Below are positions 1-5,900 of a DNA stretch of 19,060 nucleotides, piece after piece. The stretch is from positions 1 through 19,060 of the forward strand of contig CAYYQW010000072.1 in NCBI GenBank assembly GCA_964472505.1. Reading direction: 5' to 3'. Position 1 is the first letter of the stretch, and every line of letters begins with the position of its first letter. The notes under the pieces are model-generated. The model searched no databases, was not told the DNA's origin, and saw nothing but the letters and a program-made list of their open reading frames with translations. Source of the stretch: JAYEIA01 sp964472505 (lineage in GTDB: Bacteria; Bacteroidota; Bacteroidia; Bacteroidales; JAADGE01). The position numbers and the translations under genes are program-made.

Positions 1-17
1 TTAACAAAAAAACGTTT

Positions 18-98
18 AAATCTGCCGGATTTCTCTCTGCAATATCCTCGGAACATTTATGCTTCGCAGTTAGTTGTTTTCTTAAATCCGGCAGATTT
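18..98. repeat. Dispersed palindromic-ended repeat, copy 1
   Basis: A 15-bp arm aaatctgccggattt (18-32) is repeated as its exact reverse complement aaatccggcagattt (84-98), with a 51-bp core between. The core, which includes atcctcggaacatttatg and cgcagttagttgttttc, recurs in the same orientation at 2423-2483 and 3375-3455. It lies upstream of the KamA-type gene. This copy has perfect arms. It has the shape of a REP/MITE-like non-coding element or a structured RNA. No transposase is nearby, so mobility is inference only. Confidence 0.75.
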
Positions 99-175
99 GA
101 AAAAACATTTTAAAAAACACCTCTCCATTTTGGTAGTTTTTCACTATATTAATAAGCAAAACCAAATATATACTT

Positions 176-2362
176 ATGCCGAAATACGAACATTTAGACA
201 AAATTGCCATTAACGTACAATCGCACCGATTGCTGAAAAAACTCCTGAAAGAAAACCCCAAATTAGAAGAAATAATGCGAACGGCACAAAATGAGATTGA
301 AGCCATAATAGGCGTTCGCAATTGGATATTAAAAGATTACAAATTAAGTGATGAGGCTTATCGTTTTTACAAACGCGAAAAAACCGGCCATGAAGCATTT
401 TCCAAACTCAGTTGGCAAGATTATGCCGCCATCAGAATTTTAGACTATGTGGACCATGCCGGCAAAGAATACGAAGACCTTAACCTGCACGGACAAAAAG
501 CCGTAAGTAATCCCATAAAAATGATCTGGTTGGCAGTAACCAAAGGTACGGGGGGCGCCAAACCGGCGTTTTTTAAAGATATGCTTTATCTTTTCAGACA
601 ACTCTCCGGAAACTATCAACTAAAAATTCCCGATAAAAAAGAAGTACTCAGTTGGGCCGATCGTTTTCCTTCCGGTTTAGACCCCAGAATTGTTAAACTG
701 CGCGAAGAAAATCGCGACCGTATTATTCGTATCTTAATACAAAAAATGGATGCCGACGAGATTCAAAGCACCAAATATGCTTTCACCCAAGAAATGTCGC
801 AGCAACAAAAATACCTGAAAATGTTGGAATGGTGGGAAGACCATATTTTTCACCTGCGCTTTGCCGTGCGCTCGCCCGATATGCTGAACGAGCTGCTTGG
901 CGGCTCCCTGGACCCCGATACCATGGACATACTCTACGCTGCCGAGAAAAAAGGCATTCCCTTTTTTGTGAACCCTTATTATTTGTCGCTCATGCATGTA
1001 CGCGTTCCTTATTTTGCCATTGGTGCCGATTTGGCTATTCGCTATTACATACTTTACAGCCGCCAATTAGTTGATGAATTCGGCAGTATCAAAGCCTGGG
1101 AAAAAGAAGATATTGTAGAGCCCGGAAAACCCAATGCCGCCGGCTGGATTCTGCCCACGCATCACAACGTACACCGCCGTTACCCGGAAGTAGCCATTCT
1201 CATTCCGGCCACCATGGGCCGCGCCTGCGGAGGCCTTTGCGCGTCCTGCCAAAGAATGTACGATTTTCAGCGCGGTAATTTGAATTTTGACCTTGACAAA
1301 TTAAAACCCAATAAATCGTGGCAAGAAACCCTGCAAGGTATTATGGATTATTGGGAAAACGACTCACAGTTGCGCGATATCCTCATAACCGGCGGCGATG
1401 CCCTGATGAGCACAGATAAGCAACTCCGGAAAATTTTAGATGCCGTATATGAAATGGCCAAACGCAAAAAGGAGAAAAACAAAACACGCAAGAACGGCGA
1501 AAAACATGCCGAAATTCTTCGCGTAAGGCTTGGTGCACGCCTGCCGGCATATCTGCCGCAACGCATCAACAAAGCTCTGACAACAATTCTCAAAGATTTT
1601 AAAGAAAACGCTTCCGAAATTGGCATTACACAATTCTTAATACAAACCCATTTTGAATCGCCCATGGAGATAACTCCCGAAACCAAACAAGCCGTGGATT
1701 TACTCAATGCCGCCGGCTGGGTCGTTACCAACCAGCACGTTTTTACCGCAGCCTCATCGCGGCGCGGACATACGGTTAAGCTCCGGCAGATAATGAACGA
1801 GGCCGGAATTCTGCCTTATTACACATTCAGCGTCAAAGGCTATATGGAAAATTATTTCAATTTTGCAACCAACGCACGAGCCGTACAGGAACAGATTGAA
1901 GAAAAAGTTTTGGGTCAAATTCCCGAAAAAAACTACACGGATATCAATGAATTAGCCGCCGATGCAGAAAATATCCGGATAAATATAAGCCGACTTAAAG
2001 AGAGAATCGGCCTGCCTTTTCTCGCCACCGACCGCAATGTATTAAATCTGCCCGGTGTAGGCAAAAGCCTTACTTTCCGAGTAATCGGGATAACCCGCTA
2101 CGGCCGCCGTATTTTGGAGTTCGACCACGATGCCAACCGCAATCACAGTCCCATAATTCACAAAATGGGAAGAGTAATTATTATCGAATCCAAATCCATC
2201 AGCGAATACCTGCAACAGCTTGAAGAAATTGGCGAAGATAAAAAAGAATACGAAAGCATCTGGGGTTATTCCATCGGAGAAACCGAACCGCGCCTGCCGC
2301 TCTACGAATATCCCGACTACGATTACAAACTGACGGAAGAAATTACCAACCTGGAAATCTGA
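176..2362 (+). CDS. KamA-family radical SAM aminomutase, long form (lysine- or glutamate-2,3-aminomutase-like)
   Basis: A 728-residue cytoplasmic enzyme of the PLP-dependent radical SAM 2,3-aminomutase family, which moves an amino group from C2 to C3 of an amino acid. The cluster motif CxxxCxxC is at C351, C355, C358. R360 follows at the position of the carboxylate-binding Arg134 of clostridial LAM. TGGDAL (about 405-410) and RLGARLPAYLPQR match the family core. LPGVGK places the likely PLP lysine at K630. LAM proteins are about 416 residues, so the first roughly 300 residues are an extension I cannot assign. Substrate is uncertain: the two LAM lysine-binding Asp positions appear as K554 and N624, which argues against plain lysine use. 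The ATG at 176 is the only good start; the gene stands alone, with repeats on both sides. Family is sure, substrate is not. Confidence 0.9.
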   Translation: MPKYEHLDKIAINVQSHRLLKKLLKENPKLEEIMRTAQNEIEAIIGVRNWILKDYKLSDEAYRFYKREKTGHEAFSKLSWQDYAAIRILDYVDHAGKEYEDLNLHGQKAVSNPIKMIWLAVTKGTGGAKPAFFKDMLYLFRQLSGNYQLKIPDKKEVLSWADRFPSGLDPRIVKLREENRDRIIRILIQKMDADEIQSTKYAFTQEMSQQQKYLKMLEWWEDHIFHLRFAVRSPDMLNELLGGSLDPDTMDILYAAEKKGIPFFVNPYYLSLMHVRVPYFAIGADLAIRYYILYSRQLVDEFGSIKAWEKEDIVEPGKPNAAGWILPTHHNVHRRYPEVAILIPATMGRACGGLCASCQRMYDFQRGNLNFDLDKLKPNKSWQETLQGIMDYWENDSQLRDILITGGDALMSTDKQLRKILDAVYEMAKRKKEKNKTRKNGEKHAEILRVRLGARLPAYLPQRINKALTTILKDFKENASEIGITQFLIQTHFESPMEITPETKQAVDLLNAAGWVVTNQHVFTAASSRRGHTVKLRQIMNEAGILPYYTFSVKGYMENYFNFATNARAVQEQIEEKVLGQIPEKNYTDINELAADAENIRINISRLKERIGLPFLATDRNVLNLPGVGKSLTFRVIGITRYGRRILEFDHDANRNHSPIIHKMGRVIIIESKSISEYLQQLEEIGEDKKEYESIWGYSIGETEPRLPLYEYPDYDYKLTEEITNLEI

Positions 2363-2422
2363 GGCTTGTTTGCAAAACCATCCGTCTGTCCGCTTGGAGC
2401 AGTCGGACGGGAAAAAATTCTT

Positions 2423-2483
2423 TGCAATATCTTCGGAATATTTATACTTCGCAGTTAGTTGTTTTCGTAAATCCGGCAAATTT
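2423..2483. repeat. Dispersed repeat, copy 2 (diverged, left arm lost)
   Basis: The core tgcaatatcttcggaatatt through cgcagttagttgttttcgta and the right arm aaatccggcaaattt (2469-2483) match copies 1 and 3 in the same orientation. The left palindromic arm is not recognisable; instead a short GC hairpin, gtccg (2388-2392) with cggac (2404-2408), precedes it. It lies in the gap between the KamA-type gene and the toxin-antitoxin pair. It is the most diverged of the three copies. Confidence 0.7.
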
Positions 2484-2565
2484 TTTGAATTATTTAGCTT
2501 TCAATTTAAAACTAAGTGCTCTAAATCCCGACAATCTATCGGTTTTCAAGGTGCAGAAATTTTTG

Positions 2566-2620
2566 CGGGCATGCAAACTTTCATTATCCATGCAGGTTGC
2601 TGCCCGTTGCATGTTTTTTT
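2566..2620 (+). terminator. Possible intrinsic terminator downstream of the KamA-type gene
   Basis: The arm catgcaa (2570-2576) pairs with ttgcatg (2607-2613), followed directly by seven T residues. An overlapping alternative stem pairs cgggca (2566-2571) with tgcccg (2601-2606). The loop is long (about 30 nt) and the site is about 200 bp beyond the stop codon, so the terminator role is tentative. Confidence 0.35.
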
Positions 2621-2639
2621 AGCTTTGTGTTAGCTTGCG

Positions 2640-2939
2640 TTATTCAATTTTTCTTTTTGTCAAATCTCTCGCAGAATGATGTACGGTTAAAATATCAATT
2701 TGCTTTTCAGACGCAATCTTATAAATGATTCGATAATTTCCTTCGATCAATTCTCTTATATTTTCTTTCTTTATTTCAGGTACAATTCTGCCGATACGGA
2801 TTTGTGTCCTCAAAATCCGAGTTTTGTTTTTTAATCGAACAACTTGACGTTTTGCATATCGTTTTGAATCATTTGATATATAATCCCCAATGTTTTGTAA
2901 GTCATCTCTTGCCTGAAAAGTCCAATTTAATCGAACCAT
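2640..2939 (-). CDS. RelE/ParE-family type II toxin
   Basis: A 99-residue basic protein with the RelE/ParE-superfamily layout: an N-terminal helix region (VRLNWTFQARDDLQNIGDYI), a basic middle, then the strands IRELIEGNYRIIYKI and IDILTVHHSARDL. The ending VHHSARD is typical of ParE/RelE-like proteins. Members act either as mRNA interferases or as gyrase poisons; the sequence alone does not decide which. Its start overlaps the end of the upstream antitoxin gene by 13 bp, so the two are co-transcribed and probably translationally coupled from the promoter near 3133-3140. Length is normal for the family. Chromosomal pairs of this kind are often strain-variable, which fits the repeat-rich surroundings. 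Confidence 0.85.
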   Translation of the reverse strand: MVRLNWTFQARDDLQNIGDYISNDSKRYAKRQVVRLKNKTRILRTQIRIGRIVPEIKKENIRELIEGNYRIIYKIASEKQIDILTVHHSARDLTKRKIE

Positions 2940-3109
2940 GTATCCATTTCTTTATCTAATTCATTGTCCGATATTATATCACCGTTCTCAGATTGTTCAT
3001 TCCCAATTTCAATTTTCTCTATTAAAATGAGCCTGTCAATCAATTCATCAATTGTAAATTCCTCCGGAAAATCTTCAATCTGATTTTTTAATTTTTCCTT
3101 TGTCAACAT
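2927..3109 (-). CDS. Type II antitoxin partner of the RelE/ParE toxin
   Basis: A 60-residue acidic protein preceding and overlapping the toxin gene. Residues 1-35 (including FTIDELIDRLILIEKIEIG) look like a short helical dimerisation segment. The tail (about 36-60) is acidic and probably disordered, ending EMDTWFD, as expected for a segment that wraps the basic toxin. There is no obvious helix-turn-helix or ribbon-helix-helix, so DNA-binding autoregulation cannot be read from the sequence. The assignment rests on size, charge, gene order and overlap more than on a named family. The ATG at 3109 lies about 18-20 nt from the predicted transcription start. Confidence 0.75.
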   Translation of the reverse strand: MLTKEKLKNQIEDFPEEFTIDELIDRLILIEKIEIGNEQSENGDIISDNELDKEMDTWFD

Positions 3110-3132
3110 ATTCGTCTATTTATTGTCTTTTA

Positions 3133-3140
3133 CAAAGATA
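3133..3140 (-). promoter_or_regulatory. Bacteroidetes -7 promoter box for the toxin-antitoxin operon
   Basis: On the minus strand this reads TATCTTTG, an exact match to the Bacteroidetes consensus TAnnTTTG. It sits about 24 bp upstream of the antitoxin start codon. No clear -33 TTTG was identified. Confidence 0.6.
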
Positions 3141-3374
3141 CAACTATTCACTAAAATTAAATATTGTATTGTTTCATTTCTTATGCAAGCTAACAGTTAT
3201 ATAACCATCCGGCATTTATTTCCGAAATAGTTATACCTGTTTTTCCGGTTCTAAAATTACGTCTTTTCAGAAGGATAAGCAAAAGAAAAAAGTAATTATA
3301 TTTCCCATGGCGCATCTGCATCCCAAATTAGTAATTTTCATGCAATATATGGAAAATATCAACAAATGTCTCCG

Positions 3375-3455
3375 GAATTTGCCGGATTTCAATCTGCAAA
3401 ATCCTCGGAACATTTATGCTACGCAGTTAGTTGTTTTCTTAAATCCGCCGGATTT
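3375..3455. repeat. Dispersed repeat, copy 3
   Basis: The core, including atcctcggaacatttatgct and cgcagttagttgttttctta, is nearly identical to copy 1, with only a few substitutions. The arms are imperfect: gaatttgccggattt at 3375-3389 and aaatccgccggattt at 3441-3455. The right arm is itself almost palindromic (aatccg c cggatt). It lies about 100 bp upstream of the his promoter. A 63-codon reading frame crosses it but is not supported as a gene. Confidence 0.75.
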
Positions 3456-3557
3456 TAGAACCAATAAACGAGAGAGGAACTTGCGGTTTTTGAATTAAAT
3501 AAACCGGACAAACGGTATTGTTTCTCAAATATAATTTTTTTATTTCTAAAAAAGTTC

Positions 3558-3565
3558 TAATTTTG
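3558..3565 (+). promoter_or_regulatory. Predicted his operon promoter (-7 box)
   Basis: taattttg matches the Bacteroidetes -7 consensus TAnnTTTG exactly. Transcription would begin near 3570, giving a very short untranslated stretch before the leader peptide ATG at 3583. A -33 TTTG at the right spacing is not evident; the upstream stretch is simply T-rich. Confidence 0.55.
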
Positions 3566-3582
3566 CTCTAAATAACAGGAAA

Positions 3583-3639
3583 ATGATTTTTTTCAGTGCC
3601 ATACATCATCATCATACTTGCTCTCAGGCGAGGTGGTGA
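3583..3639 (+). CDS. hisL: His operon leader peptide (four consecutive His codons)
   Basis: ATG at 3583 opens an 18-codon frame encoding MIFFSAIHHHHTCSQARW and stopping at TGA 3637-3639. The four CAT codons (3604-3615) sit in the 5' arm of an RNA hairpin, and AGGA lies just before the start codon. The frame falls between a predicted promoter and hisG, with an intrinsic terminator in between. By analogy with classical amino-acid attenuation, ribosomes short of charged tRNA-His would stall on these codons and allow read-through into the operon. The peptide itself is not expected to have another function. It is too short for ordinary gene callers. Translation is inferred, but the His run in this place is very unlikely to be chance. 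Confidence 0.88.
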   Translation: MIFFSAIHHHHTCSQARW

Positions 3640-3654
3640 TGATGTATTTTTTTT
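3601..3654 (+). terminator. First hairpin with U-tract (possible early terminator)
   Basis: The 11-bp core stem of the 1:2 hairpin is followed at once by eight T residues (3647-3654). If the leader peptide is not translated, this hairpin could itself end transcription, ahead of the main terminator at 3670-3704. Confidence 0.5.
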
Positions 3655-3679
3655 AAAAAATTTTCGAACCCCGTCTGAG
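3601..3679 (+). promoter_or_regulatory. His attenuator: 1:2 hairpin and 2:3 antiterminator
   Basis: Segment 1, atacatcatca (3601-3611, overlapping the His codons), pairs perfectly with segment 2, tgatgatgtat (3637-3647); with wobbles the stem runs 3601-3615 to 3633-3647. The loop-side stretch ctcaggcgagg (3623-3633) can instead pair with ccccgtctgag (3669-3679), 10 of 11 positions including one G-U, which is the left arm of the downstream terminator. A ribosome stalled on the His codons would mask segment 1 and free the antiterminator. One reaching the stop at 3637 would cover 3623-3633 and let the terminator form. The pairing is seen by eye; the mechanism is inferred by analogy. Confidence 0.75.
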
Positions 3680-3704
3680 TAAATCGGACGGGATTTGTTT
3701 TTTT
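3670..3704 (+). terminator. His attenuator terminator (3:4 hairpin)
   Basis: cccgtctga (3670-3678) pairs with tcggacggg (3684-3692), nine pairs with one wobble, around a gtaaa loop. The T-rich tract tttgttttttt (3694-3704) follows. It lies 42 bp before the hisG start codon, in the position of a classical attenuator, and its left arm is shared with the antiterminator. Confidence 0.8.
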
Positions 3705-3746
3705 AATCTCCTGCTTTCGGTTTGCTCAGGCAAAAAACTACAAAAG

Positions 3747-4604
3747 ATGAGTAAACTAAAAATTGCCATACAAAAAAGCGGGCGACTAAGCGAAAAATCT
3801 CTAAAGCTACTGGATGAATGCGGCATTAAAATCTCCAACGGAGCACGCAAATTAAAAGCTGAAGCCACAAACTTTCCCGTAGAAATTTTATTTCTTCGCG
3901 ATGACGACATTCCGCAATATGTAGAGCAAGGCGTGGCCGATGTAGGAATTCTCGGTGAAAACGAAGTTTGGGAAAAAGACAAAAACACCGCCGTAGTTGC
4001 CAAACTCGGTTTTGCCGGTTGCCGCATGGCTCTGGCCGTACCGAAAAATACGGATTATCCGGGCTTGAGCTACTTTGAAGGCAAAAAAATTGCTACGGGC
4101 TATCCGAACATTCTCAAAAAGTTTCTGAAACAGAATAACATCAACTGCAAGATTGAAGAAATCGGCGGAAGTGTTGAAATAGCTACCGGCATTGGTTTAG
4201 CCGATGCAATTTTTGACATCGTAAGCACCGGAAGTACCTTGCTCATGAACGGCCTGAAAGAAGTGGAGCAAGTAACCAAAAGCCAAGCGGTTTTAATAAA
4301 AGGCCCAAAGCTTTCGCCCGAAAAAAACGAAATTCTCGAAAAACTCAGTTTTCGTATAAAAGCCGCAAGAAGTGCATCACAAAACAAATACATACTCCTG
4401 AATGCGCCCAATGAAGCCATTGCAAAAATATCCGAAATTTTGCCGGGCATGAAATCACCAACCATATTACCTTTGGCTGAAGCCGGATGGAGCAGCCTGC
4501 ACTCGGTAGTTAAAGAAGATGAATTTTGGGATGTAATTGACCAATTGAAAACCCTTGGAGCACAAGGCATTTTAGTAATTCCTATTGAAAAAATGATTCT
4601 GTAA
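3747..4604 (+). CDS. hisG: ATP phosphoribosyltransferase, long form
   Basis: First enzyme of histidine synthesis: joins ATP and PRPP to give N1-(5-phosphoribosyl)-ATP, in the cytoplasm. At 285 residues it is the long form, with two periplasmic-binding-like catalytic domains and a C-terminal ACT-like regulatory domain (about 215-285), so it needs no HisZ; no hisZ is seen. The PROSITE-type signature runs from E144 through GLADAIFDIVSTGSTL. GVADVGILGENEVWE and ATGYPNILKKFL are also typical. Known long-form enzymes are feedback-inhibited by histidine through the ACT-like domain, which would add to the attenuator upstream. It is the first structural gene of the operon; ATG 3747 gives the expected MSKLKIAIQKSGRL opening. 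hisD follows after 9 bp. Confidence 0.97.
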   Translation: MSKLKIAIQKSGRLSEKSLKLLDECGIKISNGARKLKAEATNFPVEILFLRDDDIPQYVEQGVADVGILGENEVWEKDKNTAVVAKLGFAGCRMALAVPKNTDYPGLSYFEGKKIATGYPNILKKFLKQNNINCKIEEIGGSVEIATGIGLADAIFDIVSTGSTLLMNGLKEVEQVTKSQAVLIKGPKLSPEKNEILEKLSFRIKAARSASQNKYILLNAPNEAIAKISEILPGMKSPTILPLAEAGWSSLHSVVKEDEFWDVIDQLKTLGAQGILVIPIEKMIL

Positions 4605-4613
4605 ACTCAAGCC

Positions 4614-5900
4614 ATGAAAACAATAAAGCAACCCGCAAAAAAAGATTGGAGCCGGCTGTGTGAACGCCCGGCGGAAGATATTTCAAAACTAAACAATTTG
4701 GTTTCGGACATGTTTGAAGAAATTCGCACCCAAGGCGATAAAGCAGTTAAAGCTTACACCAAAAAATTCGACGGTACGGATTTGCAAAACCTGAGCGTTT
4801 CCGGCCGTGAATTTGATGAAGCAGAAAAAAATCTGCCCGAAAAGCTGAAAGCCGCCATAAACTTGGCTGCCGAAAACATTCGAAAGTTTCACGCTTCACA
4901 AAAAGAACCGGTTAATATCATTGAAACTGCGCCCGGCGTATTTTGCCGTCGCGAAAGCCGACCGATTGAAAAAGTCGGCATTTACATTCCGGCCGGTACG
5001 GCACCGCTGTTTTCCACCGTTCTGATGCTTGCAATTCCGGCACGGCTGGCCGGCTGCCGAGAAATTGTATTGTGCTCGCCGCCGGACAAAAACGGCCAAA
5101 TTCATCCGGCGGTTTTATATGCCGCCAAACTTACCGGTGTGAGCGCCGCATTTAAAATCGGCGGGATTCAGGCCGTGGGCGCGCTTACATTCGGAACGGA
5201 AAGTGTGCCGAAAGTCTATAAAATATTCGGCCCCGGAAATCAGTACGTAACGGCGGCCAAGCAAGCCGCACAGAACTACGGCGTAGCTATGGATTTGCCC
5301 GCCGGCCCCAGCGAACTGCTGGTAATTGCCGATAAAAGCGCAAATCCCGAATATGTTGCCGCCGACCTTTTGTCGCAAGCAGAACACGGGCCGGACAGTC
5401 AAGTGATTTTGCTTTCCGACAACGATAAAACAAATGAAGCCGTTTTAAATGCTTTGGAAATTCAATTGGAACAACTTCCGCGCAAAGCAACCGCTCAAAA
5501 AGCGCTTGAAAACAGTCAAGCAATTACATTCAATAATATTTCTGAGTGTATTGATTTTAGTAATGCCTACGCGCCGGAGCACTTAATTATGGCGGTTGAA
5601 AATCCGGACAGTTTTTCTCCTCGGGTTATTAATGCCGGTTCGGTATTTTTGGGAAATTACACTTGCGAAAGTGTCGGCGATTATGCTTCCGGAACCAACC
5701 ATACACTGCCCACCAACGGCTATGCCCGAAATTACAGCGGTGTTTCTTTAGACAGTTTCATAAAAAAAATTACCTTTCAGGAGCTTACAAAAGAAGGTTT
5801 GAACAATATTGGTCCGGCCATAGAACAAATGGCTGAAGCCGAAGCTCTATTCGCACATAAAAATGCCGTTACATTAAGACTAAAAGATATTGCAAAATGA
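4614..5900 (+). CDS. hisD: Histidinol dehydrogenase
   Basis: Catalyses the last two steps, oxidation of L-histidinol to histidinal and then histidine, using two NAD+ and a bound Zn2+. It is 428 residues, the usual length. The E. coli Zn ligands Gln259, His262, Asp360 and His419 correspond to Q255, H258 (SQAEHGP), D356 (VGDYASG) and H415 (HKNAVTLR), a constant offset of four. The catalytic Glu-His pair is E322-H323 (APEHLIM). All key residues are present. The stop codon overlaps the hisC start in an ATGA arrangement, so translation of hisC is probably coupled. Confidence 0.97.
   Translation: MKTIKQPAKKDWSRLCERPAEDISKLNNLVSDMFEEIRTQGDKAVKAYTKKFDGTDLQNLSVSGREFDEAEKNLPEKLKAAINLAAENIRKFHASQKEPVNIIETAPGVFCRRESRPIEKVGIYIPAGTAPLFSTVLMLAIPARLAGCREIVLCSPPDKNGQIHPAVLYAAKLTGVSAAFKIGGIQAVGALTFGTESVPKVYKIFGPGNQYVTAAKQAAQNYGVAMDLPAGPSELLVIADKSANPEYVAADLLSQAEHGPDSQVILLSDNDKTNEAVLNALEIQLEQLPRKATAQKALENSQAITFNNISECIDFSNAYAPEHLIMAVENPDSFSPRVINAGSVFLGNYTCESVGDYASGTNHTLPTNGYARNYSGVSLDSFIKKITFQELTKEGLNNIGPAIEQMAEAEALFAHKNAVTLRLKDIAK

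Larger units (their letters stand above)
2629..3194. other. Toxin-antitoxin module bounded by 10-bp inverted repeats
   Basis: gttagcttgc (2629-2638) and its exact reverse complement gcaagctaac (3185-3194) bracket the two-gene toxin-antitoxin unit, only a few bases beyond the toxin stop codon. The right end is followed by the perfect palindrome gttatataac (3196-3205). This suggests the pair arrived or moves as one cassette, but no integrase or transposase is present in the window and the repeat is short. Confidence 0.45.

Noticed and set aside
2042..2479. 145-codon minus-strand frame over the end of the KamA-type gene
   Set aside because: It is antisense to a well-conserved C-terminal region of the aminomutase and encodes no recognisable protein.
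3307..3498. 63-codon plus-strand frame crossing repeat copy 3
   Set aside because: About half of it is the dispersed repeat; the same frame in the other copies lacks a shared start or end, and no family is recognisable.
3653..4027. 124-codon minus-strand frame opposite hisG
   Set aside because: Antisense shadow of hisG; its ending also overlaps the attenuator terminator.
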